Assembly (NCBI GenBank): GCA_001579985.1
Contig: LRSR01010917.1
Location: 1-29,125, forward strand
Origin: Hypsibius dujardini
Lineage: Eukaryota > Tardigrada > Eutardigrada > Parachela > Hypsibiidae
Length of the DNA: 29,125 nucleotides
Direction of reading: 5' to 3'
Each line of letters begins with the position of its first letter. Positions within the stretch are counted from its first letter, which is position 1. Below are positions 19,885 through 29,125 of the stretch, in pieces. A model generated the notes under the pieces. The model was not told where the DNA came from. It saw nothing but the letters and a program-made list of their open reading frames with translations, and did not search any database. Position numbers and translations under genes: made by a program.

Positions 19885-20493
19885 CCGAATCAAATGGTGC
19901 CACAGGCACAGCCTTGGACTACGTTGAGGCAACGGGACTGAAATGAGCAGCAGACAAAAGGTGTCAAATGCAACAACATATTTCCTGTCCGTAGTTCAAA
20001 TGAAGGGAGGACTTAAGAATCAAGATTTTACCCAGAAAACAATCGCATCGTCCTTGTCCGCGAAATCATAATTGCCATTGCATTAATTGCGAGTTGGCGC
20101 AACGCAGTCTGCCGATGTTTAATCGACATCGGGTTTTCGAGGTCAGCTTCCGCCGGAAGCGCCAAACGACTCAATAACGTGCATGCAACAGGTGCACTCC
20201 GCGCATGTCTTAATTGCTCACACATGCCGCGCAGCGGTGGCGCACAGCAACCGATGCAGACACACAGGCAGACAGACTTTCCACAAACCCTCGCCGGCAT
20301 CGTACAGGCAGACCGACACACAAAAAACACACATTCAAGAAATCTTTTATTGAACGCCTGTATCATCACCCTAAATCCATTGTCTGTGTCCACACCCCTG
20401 ACACCGAAAAGAATGGCCAGCATCCACTTTTACAGCTACTTTCCACGATACGAGGCATGAGCCACCAAGAGGCGCACGTCACAGACACTCGAA

Positions 20494-20666
20494 GATGTGT
20501 CTGTCTGTGTGTCTGTCTGTCTGTGTGTCTGTCTGTGTGTCTGTCTGTCTGTGTGTCTGTCTGCCTGTCTGTGTGTCTGTCTGCCTGTGTGTCTGTGTGT
20601 CTGTGTGTCTGTGTGTCTGTGTGTCTGTTTCTTTGCCTGTTTGTGTGTCTGTCTGCCTGTCTGCCC
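20494..20666. repeat. TGTC/TGTG array
   Basis: Mostly GTCTGTCTGTGT words with TGCC variants. It encodes only V/C/S or HTDRQ-type translations. Confidence 0.95.
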
Positions 20667-20801
20667 ATAAACCCAATGAGCCATCCGTTTTATAGACTAA
20701 GCACGCACATGCGCAGACGTCACGCCGCCTATCCATTTCGCCGTGGACAATTTGTTTTCCGCATTTTTCCTGCTTCTTTATGATAAACAACTCGATAGTG
20801 G

Positions 20802-20809
20802 TATTTAAA
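20802..20809 (+). promoter_or_regulatory. Candidate TATA box, possible CRISP gene promoter
   Basis: TATTTAAA followed about 30 bases later by pyrimidine-rich CTTCACTTCACC. Downstream, GAAAAG/GTAAGA at 21621/21622 is a strong donor, and ACAAAACAG at 23142 is a possible acceptor 43 bases before the CRISP ATG. A 5' untranslated exon of about 790 bases and a 1.5 kb leader intron would fit. This is inference from sites only; transcript reads would be needed. Confidence 0.33.
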
Positions 20810-22071
20810 CCGCTCTCACTTCACTTCACCCCACGGTCCTGACACAGCGAGCAAAGTCTTTTCTCTTCACTCTCATTACCGTTTTGGTTTTTTCCTCTGC
20901 CTGTGTGTGTGCAGTGCGCGCGCGGCGTGAACTTGAACTCCTTAAGCTACAGGCTATGCAAAACCTACCTTTTCTCTAACCGTTTCCTCTCCTCTACCCC
21001 AGACAGACAGACAGACAGTCAGACAGACAGACACCTGTGCCCCTGAGACTGACTTTTCTCTCGATAAAACACACCGACGACCTCTCGAATTCTCGCGCAT
21101 TCTTCTCATCATCATCATCGTCGTTCAACCCCGCGCTCCTTGTCTGTCAGTAACATACGTGAGACATTGCGCGCGTGTGTCTGTCTGCACGGCCCGGAAA
21201 TCATAACTGTCGCGACGCCACGGTGTCTAGCGGTGTGTGTGTGTCTGTTTTTTCTTGCTCGCCTCACTTCTTGCCATTCATTTGTTTTTCGTGTGTGTCT
21301 CTCTCTCTTTCTTTCTCTCCGCCTCACTTCGCGGCTTCGTCGTTGCATTGCGTGCGGCTAATTTGCATCGATTAGTTTAGTGGTTGTTTATATATTTATA
21401 TTGGTGCACTATCGAGAGCCGGAATCCGGAAGTCCGTGCGCTTCTTTCCCGGCGCTTTTCACATCTCCGCCTCTGTTGCATCACTCTGTGCGCTTGCTTT
21501 TCGCGTGTGAACGCCCCTTCCCGGATCACTTTCACTTCCGTCCACCGTTGGACACACATCTTCGAATGCGATCCTGCAGGAGGTAGCTTCAGCGGGAGGC
21601 GAATCATCCGCAGACGAAAAGGTAAGAAAATTCGTCGGCTTTTTTTGCTCCCTTTTTTTTGGTTAAAAAATGTTCTAATAATTTATTTTATCCTAATCTA
21701 CAAAATCGGTTAGTTCAATTTTAAATAAATATTATAAATTAAAATAGATACCGACATTTTTGGGAGAGAGTTGGCACAGCGAGGTGAGACAGACAGGAGC
21801 TCCCATTTTGACAAACAACCTCCGGCAGGCAATTTTGGCGGTTAAATTGACACAATCTTAGATGAAATAGGGCTTAGAACATCCAGGCAGGTCAACGCAA
21901 AGATGTGAAGAAAGGAGCCAGACCCTTAGGACAAGTCGTCGACAGACAGGCAAGGGTTACTAGTTAGTGTCTGCCATTCAAACAACATGTAAAGAAGCAC
22001 GGCACACAGGCACACAGGCAATCAGGCACATGCAAGAGGCCATATTAGAAGCAGTAGCAAATCAAGACAGG

Positions 22072-22154
22072 CAGGGAGACAGACAGTCAGTTAGCCAGAC
22101 AAACAAACAAACAAACAGGCAGACATACAGACATACAGACCGAGAGACAGACAT

Positions 22155-22185
<31 letters not shown>

Positions 22186-22197
22186 AACAGACAGACA

Positions 22198-22232
<35 letters not shown>

Positions 22233-22233
22233 G
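22072..22233. repeat. GACA array with CATA and AACA variants
   Basis: GACAGACA units with blocks of CATACAGA and CAAACAGA. The TGCC array at 22714-22768 lies close by. Confidence 0.95.
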
Positions 22234-22713
22234 GTATATTGTCAGGAATGTGAGAATAGATGCATTCAGGCACGCAGACACAAAGTTACGGTCGTAGAAT
22301 CCGCTGCGTAAGAACATGGAAACAATGGAATCGTCTCAGAACGTGAAGTACCCAATTCGCACTCGCATTACCGACCGAGTTCGCTTTACGCACCGGAAAC
22401 AAAAGCCACATGCCTGTCGCCACATGTAAAAGCACATGTAAATATCGGTAAACATTCGACGAAGTGTCATGTTCAACAGCGTCTGTTCAAGCTGAGAAAA
22501 CCCGAATAAATTCGCAACTTTTACAATGCCGCATAGAGAGCCACAATTAGAGCGCGCAGTCACAGGACAACCAAGACAACCAACAGAAACGCGCCCCAAC
22601 AATGGACCTCTCACACACTCACACAACCACTTCCAGCACACAGACAGACAGCCGCGAAAAAAGAACGCCGCGCGGTTCGCGGTGGGATTTCTCACAACGG
22701 GAGGTAATTTCTT

Positions 22714-22716
22714 TGT

Positions 22717-22753
<37 letters not shown>

Positions 22754-22768
22754 TGCCTGACGCCTGGC
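22714..22768. repeat. TGCC tetranucleotide array
   Basis: About nine CTGC/TGCC units, then TGTCTGCC and a GCTGGCTG end. Confidence 0.93.
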
Positions 22769-23185
22769 TGGCTGTGTATGCAGACAGGAAGCGCGCAAAA
22801 AAAACAACAGGCATTTTGCCTGTGATTGATCGTTCTTAACTTCCCATCGTTTATTTCTCCTTCCGTCGGTCCGTCTTTCAGACGGTTCTTGCCGATCACT
22901 TCCCAGGTGTCTTCTCGGTTCTCGCTCTCACATCAATCGGATAATTGGGGGTGCATGCAGCTGCACGCGCGCCTCGTTGAAACTTGCTCATCCGCGAAAA
23001 CAAAATATCACAAAAACACACACACACACTCTGCAGTGATAATTATTAATTAGTTTCTCGGTGGATCAAGGCCCGCGGCTGTAGATCGAGCGACACGCGT
23101 CACGTCACGTGCGCTTTCTAAAAACCTCTTCTAACAAAACAGGTAAATTCCACTTACGGATCTAGCCGCAGCCACAACCGACACG

Positions 23186-25907
23186 ATGGTCATCCTTCAC
23201 CCTTGTGCCTTCGTGGCATTATCCCTTCTCATCGGACTGATATCAGCGGAGCAGCCGGATCTCCGGAGACCTCCGTCCCCAGCACAGCAACAGTTCGCCG
23301 AGCTGTACTCCTCGGACGACGGGACAGACATCTACGCCCTCGCCTCAGACAACGCCATCGCCCGGCCGGAACCGCGCAAGACCCCGCAGAAACCCTCGGG
23401 GTTCTTCCACCGTCGGAGGAGCGGTCTCTCGGCGGCGACCTCGCGGAACCAGACCCACACGGAGAAGGGTATCCCGCCGATCGCTCCGGACGCGCCCGCG
23501 TTCGTCCTCGAACCCGATCACAACCCTGACCTGGTCCTCCGTCAGAAACGCGCGATACCGGCTTGGCAGGTCGCTTGGCGGCAGCGCTATGAAGCTTATC
23601 AGGTCAGTTATGCTGTAAAATGGTACGAATGATAAAACACATTCTAAACTCTACCGGGTATTTAACTAACGAATGTACTGCCAGGCCGCCCATGGTAAGG
23701 GAACCTCGAGACCGACCGTCCCAACAACTCCGCGGACAACGACCGAGGTCTCCGGCGTGGTTCGCAGTAAGTTCGCCCGGCAATTCGTGCCGAACGACGC
23801 GGAGAGCCGGTCGTCCTCCGGCGGGCTCCCCGATCCCGCCGACGAAAACGTGCTCGTGGCGGACCCTGAGCCGGACGTGACGACCACACCGGAGCCGAAG
23901 ACCTCGACGGCGACCTCGACGGCGACTACAACTACGACTGAGGAACCGGAGACCTCAACGAGCCCGACTACAACGACAACTAAGACCTCAACGACAACCA
24001 AGACCTCAACGACAACGAAGACCCCAACGACAACGACGACCTCAACGACGACGACCTCGACGACCCCGAAGAGGACCACAACAACCTCAAGAGCCACGAC
24101 AACCCCAACCACCACCACGACGACCTCCACGACGACACGGAAACGAGTTCCGAAGCAGAAGCATGTGAAGAAGACGACCAGGACCACCACGACTGAGGTA
24201 GGACTGCCAATAGACAAGCAAGTTTAGCTGTTGATTGACTGATTTCAATACAAAATTACCGATTTCCGAAGTTATTCTGAAAAAGGTCCCAGATTAATTT
24301 AACTTGACCAAGTTCGCATGAAACTGATCGACTCTTCTGTTCTGACTGTCAAACTGGTTAACAAGATCTTTCGTTTGAATAACGACTTTGGGTGTGAGTC
24401 ATGACTTCAAATATTTTCGAGCCGAACATTTAAAGAGTCTTTTTCTCGATCCAGGCGCCGGAAACAGAGTCCCCGGACGCGATGGTCTCCAACATCATCT
24501 CCGACTTGGAGGCGGAGAACCACAACGTGGCCAGCCACGAGCTCCCGCCCGTGCTCGACGTCCGGCCGCTGTGGATGGAGCCGGAGCCGCGAGACCTGGA
24601 CCCGCGGAAGAGCCAACGCCTGCGCGACATGATCGTTCAGAAGCACAACTACCTCCGGTCACAGGTGACGCCCCTCGCCGGTAATATGCTGCAGATGGAG
24701 TGGAACGACGACGCCCAGCGGATCGCCCAGCGCTGGGCCAACGTCTGCAAATTCGAGCACGACCACGGGGAACAGCGAGTGACGAACCGTAAGTCGGATT
24801 AACCCTGTCCGCCTCCTTCAGTTCATCTTTTGTCTGAAACATTTTCGACGTACCCTTTGTGTCGCTTTTATTCGCCCTTAAGAAAAGTTTAGCCTTAATT
24901 TGGCTTTAATCAGTCTCTCTCTTCCTTCGCCTCTATTTCATTGTCGCAGTGTAAACGACCCCTTAGTTTGATTGGCTTTTTTTCTCCCCTTGTAGAATTT
25001 AAATGCGGGCAAAATTTGGCGCGTGGCTGGCCCAAGCCGCTGTCGTGGAACTTGACCATGCAGCTGTGGTTCGACGAGCGGAAGGACTTTCAGTATGACG
25101 GACAGCCGCGAGGCATGGTCGGCCATTACACGCAGGTATGGTAAAAATATGACTTTCGCTGTCGCTGATGGTTTTTTTGCTCTCCTCTGTCGCGAGCGCC
25201 CTTGCACTGATTAATGACCGGCATGTAGAGTTTAGACGGGTTCTTCTTGCGTTGCAGCTCGTTTGGGCACAATCGTACCAGATCGGATGTGCCTACAAAG
25301 ACTGCGGAAGCTTTCACTATTACGTCTGTGATTACTGTCCCACGTAAGTGTTATATAATGCTGTCTGTCAAGTGTCTGCGTCTGCGTCTGTGTCTGTGTC
25401 TGTGTCTGTGTCTGTGTCTGTGTCTGTGTCTGTGTTTGTGTCTGTGTCTGTGTCTGTGTCTGTGTTTGTGTTTGTGTTTATGTCTGTGTCTGTGTCTGTG
25501 TTTATCTCTGTCTATTTCCATTTCAGTGGCAACTTGGACAGCAAAAAGTACAGACCATACCAAAAAGCCAGCACATCCTGCGCTTCCTGTCCGAACAGCT
25601 GCAGTGCCGACGGGAAACTTTGCAGTAAGTCCACCTCACACCACGGTCTCTAATTAATCAACAGCAATCAGCATAGGGTGAAAAATGTCTTCTGTCAACG
25701 ACAATGAAACGGTATAAGCATGCATGCATGCCATGATGTTATGCAGGTGTTCTCCCTGCTAGGGCTCAAGACAAATTCTTTTCCTACATTTAACCTTTTT
25801 ACACCGGTGACCTCATCAATCACTCAGCAGGTTGCTTCTCATTTATTTGGCAAATAAGTCATGAGTCATGCAGTTATTCAGTCAGCCCGACAGACAGATA
25901 GACAGAC

Positions 25908-25950
<43 letters not shown>

Positions 25951-27411
25951 ACAGACAAACAGGCAACCTCCACCGTAAAATTCTGCGGCTAGCCAAACAT
26001 TCAGACATCCTCTTCTCAATCATTAAGCCGTTAAACAAGTTTAGCAGACAGAAGAAAAAATAAGGGCTTACCACCGATGCCTCAGACAGTCAGGCAGACA
26101 AGCGGCAGGCAGGTTGTTGTTTTAGCCTCTATTAATTTTTTTTCATCGGCCTTGTTCAATTGCCCTGAAGGAGCTGTCGATTTAATTAAGCGTTGCCTTT
26201 TGAGCGTGCACAGCAGGTGGCTCTTTTCAGAGCCCAGCACTGATCAGGTGTTCAACAGGTACAGCTTATACGTGCTCACCCTATAAGTCAGTAAGGTCTC
26301 AGGTGCACTTGCTGACGTGTTCAATGCGTTTCTTTCCCAACCAAAAAAATAAACCCAGCTAACAACCGCACTTCAGATCAGACACAAACAGGAAACCAGA
26401 AATAATAAGTTGTGCCTTCAGGGTTCCGCGGTTTGTTTTCGGTATGGGCCGTGCAGCGCGGTGATTCTTCCTATATCCCTTCCCCTAACTTGAGGAGTGC
26501 TGACAAGTTTTACTGCCCCAAAGACCCCTATATATCATATCGATCTTTGATTAGTATTTTTGTGCGCGCAGACACAGACACAAACACGTTCAGTGCGCGT
26601 GAATACTGACGAAGCAAAGGGCGAGGGAGTTAGTTGTCTGAAAAGTCATTGAGGCATCGATAAATCAAAGGTTTTGTCTGTGAACAGCAACCATCAGACA
26701 CGGAGGACCCTGGAAGGTATCTGTCGTCTGTGTCTGAAAAATGCGCAACCTACTTTAACTTCAACTATTTGGTCCTTGCATGGAATGTCTGTCTGCTTTA
26801 AAACAGTTATGTCTGAACGATATACGGGTATTCAGGCATTCAGGCATTCAGGCATTCAGGCATTTAGGCATTCAGACACGACACAGACATTCAGTTATGT
26901 GAATGAAAGGTGAAAAGATCGTTTTAGACAAATGAGCAGACAAAATTGAAGCACCACAGCGAATCTGGTGTGTAATTGTCTGAATCTAGGAAAGCTGCCT
27001 GAATACAGGCAGTTGTGTCTGAAAGATATCCGAAGCATTCAAACCCGATTCAGACAATCGTCCTTGAGTTGTCTGAATGATTTCAGTGCTGAAAAAACCT
27101 TTTCAGACAATGGACAGACAATACAAGATTAATACGACATTTGTCTGATTCATGTCTGGACGTTACCGGGAAATCATGCAGTTAATGTTCTTAACTGCAC
27201 CGCAGTATTCGAAAACACGATGTTGAGAATGTTCAGACAAATCACTTAAATGCTCGATTTTGTTTGCATTACAGCAAATCCATGCCCGGTGACCGATAAG
27301 TACTCCAACTGTCCAGACCTCCAAGCAGAATTCCAAGTCTGCACGGACGCGTCGTACGGCCTTCAGGATGCCTGCCAAGCGACCTGCAAGTGCGCCAACA
27401 AAATCCACTAA
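23186..27411 (+). CDS. CRISP-type CAP protein with mucin-like insert
   Basis: Exons 23186-23602, 23685-24197, 24455-24788, 24996-25135, 25258-25343, 25527-25624 and 27275-27411 join in frame to 574 residues. A signal peptide is at about 1-21 ([13 protein letters not shown]). A pro-like region follows and ends in the furin-type site RQKR (119-122). Exon 2 encodes a Thr/Lys-rich mucin-like stretch (about 200-305). The CAP domain spans about 365-500: HNYLR (374-378), WANVCKFEH (404-412), WFDE (446-449), GHYTQLVW (464-471) and [11 protein letters not shown] (489-499). The hinge CASCPNSC...LCTNPC (515-533) and the ShKT/cysteine-rich domain (Cys 533, 542, 552, 563, 567, 569) are the CRISP signature. 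The usual GENL is GQNL (426-429), so one of the four conserved CAP cavity residues is Gln, not Glu. Most family members lack a long Thr-rich insert. Secreted; the partner or function cannot be told. Intron 5 carries a TGTGTC array and intron 6 (1650 bases) is repeat-rich. Confidence 0.93.
25366..25510 (+). repeat. TGTGTC array in CRISP intron 5
   Basis: Hexamers with TGTGTT and TTTATG variants filling most of the 183-base intron 25344-25526, between donor GTAAGT and acceptor TTTCAG. Confidence 0.95.
25888..25960. repeat. GACA array in CRISP intron 6
   Basis: GACAGATA then pure GACA tetramers, about 14 units. In the sense strand this is GACA, the opposite orientation from the arrays in introns of genes A and B. 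Confidence 0.95.
26828..26878. repeat. 8-base GGCATTCA tandem repeat, CRISP intron 6
   Basis: Six tandem copies of GGCATTCA (one with a T change), ending in ATTCAGACACGACACAGACATTCAG. The unit is unlike the other arrays but its ends resemble the TTCAGACA words that follow. Confidence 0.93.
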
Positions 27412-27769
27412 ACAGAGGCGGGCTCGCACAGAGAACACCATCCATCGGGATGCTGGGCAAACAACCTGGAAATTCTGCAGTTTAGGCAATTTTACACTGC
27501 CTGTGAAGCTCGAACCTACAACTGCCTCTTCTTGTTTTTCTGCCTGTATGATTTGTTGTTAATAGGACGGTTTTTCTCCCTTCGTTTTTCTCTCTTTCTC
27601 CTCAAATTGCGATCTGGTTTATTTTTACGTTTAACTTCGACTGCCGGATGTGTCCGGCCGTGCTACGCTTTTCCGGGATTCTTCCGACCAATTTGCGTCT
27701 TCCAATGGCATTGTTAGTCATGTTTTTTTTGTAAGATGCAAACGCATTTTTTCGTAGTCCTGGTACTCG

Positions 27770-27777
27770 TATAAAAG
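27770..27777 (+). promoter_or_regulatory. Isolated TATA-box-like sequence
   Basis: TATAAAAG, preceded by CTCG, with an inverted repeat TGGGCG..TGCCCA about 5 bases after it. The downstream DNA is the TGTC/TGCC array and has no open frame of note. A non-coding start site or chance are both possible. Confidence 0.25.
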
Positions 27778-27823
27778 CTTTTGGGCGTATTGCCCACTTT
27801 ACCTGCCTGGTGCCTATCTCACC

Positions 27824-27994
27824 TCTTGTCTGTATGCCTGTCTGCCTGCCTGTCTGTCTGTCTGTCTGTCTGCATGTCTGCCTGCCTGTCTGACTGTCTG
27901 TCTGTCTGTCTGTCTGTCTGTCGGTCTGTCGGTCTGTGTCTGTCTGCCTGCTTGTCTGCCTGCCTGTCTGCCTGCCTGTCTGCCTGTCTGCCTA
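27824..27994. repeat. TGTC/TGCC array
   Basis: Tetranucleotide run with TGCC, TGAC, TGCA and CGGT variants, the longest interspersed form in the window. Confidence 0.95.
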
Positions 27995-28343
27995 CCAAAG
28001 GGCTTCACCAGCGATACAGACAATCAACTCACAGACCGATACACCAGTTACAGTATTATAAAATTAAGAAAAAAGGCACTGAATAAAAAGGCAGCAAGGA
28101 CTTTTGAGAGGAAAAAAGTCCGGCAGACAGCGACGGCGGCGAACAATCAACACGAGCAGAGAAAGGAACACACCCGCCAAGCCAAGCCAGGCCGGGTAAA
28201 TTAAAGGACTATAAAAAACACGACATCTATGCGGATAAAAGAAAGAAATTCGACGGCAATATGGAAGACTTGCTCTCAGGAAGATGATTGCTTGATTGAT
28301 TGATTGACTGATGAAGACTTCGCAGGAGGAAATGTGACTTTTT

Positions 28344-28837
28344 TCAGGCTCTCTTCAAGAGGTCTTGCGCACGCTTATCCCCTGCAATGACCCGGTCATT
28401 GGTGATCTCCGCCTTGCCGTTCATGCGATCCAGTGCCTTGTTCTGATTGTTAATCTCCCGGCCCATATCAGTGGCCATGGACTTTAATCCGCCCAGCATC
28501 CCACCCACCGCTTCCAAATTCTCCTCCATCTCGTCTTCCCGTGCGTCGTTGGTGATGCGGTTGATGTACTGCGGCCGGGTACCACCCTGACTATTAGACG
28601 CGGCGACGTTGGGCTGTTCCATGTGGATGGAGTCGCGTTCGGCGCGGCCGCCGGTCGTCCCGCCTTTCTGCCCGAACGTCTTCTGGTATCCGGAGAGCTT
28701 CTCGAAATTCCGACGCTTTCGCCAGGGGCAGACGCATAGGCCGCAACACTTCTCCATCTGCTCCATGTTGCGTTCGGCCTCCCTCAAGTCCTGGTTCATC
28801 GTGTCGAGATGGTCTTCCACTTTGTCCAACTGTTCGC
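28344..28837 (-). CDS. SNAP25: SNAP-25, last coding exon (5' exons beyond the window)
   Basis: The minus strand encodes the last 163 full residues of SNAP-25, starting in the codon for Gly of GEQLDKVEDHLDTMNQDL and ending LLKRA-TGA at 28346-28344. It begins after acceptor TTGATTTCAG with phase 1. Visible parts are the end of the first SNARE helix (GEQLDKVE to about EQME), the cysteine cluster EKCCGLCVCPW, which anchors the protein by palmitoylation, a variable linker rich in Gly, Thr and Asn, and the second SNARE helix (NDAREDEMEENLEAVGGM to the end) with the central-layer Gln in NNQNKALDRM. SNAP-25 pairs with syntaxin and synaptobrevin in synaptic vesicle fusion. The linker differs in sequence from vertebrate forms but the helices are well conserved. 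The first exons, including the start, lie right of base 29125. Confidence 0.95.
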
Positions 28838-28839
28838 CT

Positions 28840-29125
28840 GAAATCAACACGACTCTGTTCGATCAATCAATCAATCAATCAAGCAGTCAATCAAAGAAAT
28901 CAACACGACTACGTTTAATTAATCAACCAATCAATCAACCAGTCAATCAAAGAAATCGACACGACTATGTTTATTCAATCAATCAATCAAGCAACCAGTC
29001 AATCAAAGAAATCAACACGACTATGTTTAATCAATCAATCAAGCAAGCAGTCAATCAATGAAATCAACACGACTACGTTTAATTAATCAATCAATCAATC
29101 AACCAGTCAATCAAAGAAATCAACA
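28840..29125. repeat. 56-base minisatellite in the SNAP-25 intron
   Basis: The word GAAATC[A/G]ACACGACT recurs starting at 28840, 28896, 28952, 29008, 29060 and 29116. Spacing is 56, 56, 56, 52 and 56 bases, and the filler is built of TCAA/TCAATCAA. The first copy contains the splice acceptor of the SNAP-25 exon on the minus strand. The array runs off the right edge. Confidence 0.95.

Larger units (their letters stand above)
18441..20800. other. Repeat-rich intergenic region
   Basis: Arrays lie at 18860-18968 (TGTGTC), 19697-19884 (GACACA with ATACAGACACG variants) and 20494-20666 (TGTC/TGTG). A minus frame at 19909-19262 is open for about 140 codons beyond the array, but nothing supports it as a gene: no signal peptide, no recognised domain and no conserved partner. 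The rest holds nothing I can name. Confidence 0.55.
21622..23142 (+). other. Possible leader intron of the CRISP gene
   Basis: Starts GTAAGA and ends AACAG. It contains CACACAGGCA words (about 22000), a GACA array at 22072-22233 and a TGCC array at 22714-22768. No coding frame is supported; a 187-codon minus frame (22899-22336) crosses the TGCC array and reads as AGRQ units. Confidence 0.35.
27412..28343. other. Convergent spacer between CRISP and SNAP-25 genes
   Basis: Holds the 3' ends of two genes that face each other. TATAAAAG at 27770-27777 looks like a TATA box, but no gene follows. A TGTC/TGCC array is at 27824-27994. AATAAA at 28082 is the only canonical plus-strand polyadenylation signal, 670 bases after the CRISP stop. 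Confidence 0.5.

Noticed and set aside
19262-19909. Minus frame of 215 codons
   Set aside because: About 70 codons are microsatellite. The rest (140 codons) has no signal peptide, domain or splice partner that I can support, although an unknown exon cannot be fully excluded.

Overview
The window looks like animal nuclear DNA. Its genes have introns with GT..AG borders and many signal peptides, and include a SNAP-25 gene, a CRISP-type CAP gene and Thr-rich mucin-like genes. No rRNA, tRNA, CRISPR array or bacterial operon was seen. The SNAP-25 Cys cluster (EKCCGLCVCPW) and the mucin/ShKT-like architecture recall ecdysozoans such as nematodes or tardigrades. That assignment is inference; the species cannot be named from the sequence alone.

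Layout on the plus strand: 1-2394 is repeat-rich DNA. 2545-3269 is a small secreted protein (gene A, 3 exons). 4529-7598 is a 692-residue secreted protein of unknown family (gene B, 8 exons). Layout on the minus strand: 9045-10543 (gene C), 13479-15542 (gene D, frameshifted) and 16684-18230 (gene E) are paralogues. Each has a signal peptide, a Thr-rich mucin-like region, a Tyr/Pro/Lys linker and a six-cysteine C-terminal domain resembling ShKT. C and D lie in tandem duplicated segments. Their 5' flanks sit exactly 5000 bases apart and are nearly identical. A gene-tail fragment at 11207-11342 marks a 1.27 kb insertion in the second segment. On the plus strand, 23186-27411 encodes a 574-residue CRISP with a mucin-like insert (7 exons). 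On the minus strand, 28344-28837 is the last exon of SNAP-25, whose 5' part lies beyond the window.

The exon models of B, C, E and the CRISP were joined by hand. Each keeps one reading frame from ATG to stop, which is strong internal support. Gene E and the CRISP carry the same kind of C-terminal disulfide module and both contain O-glycosylation-type Thr tracts. The window therefore reads as a local cluster of extracellular, probably surface-coat, cuticle or mucus proteins, next to an unrelated neuronal SNARE gene.

A second theme is simple repeats built on TGTC/TGTGTC (or GACA/GACACA). They occur between genes and inside introns. Introns without an array are often 82-84 bases long, and several of the longer ones exceed that length by roughly the size of their array.
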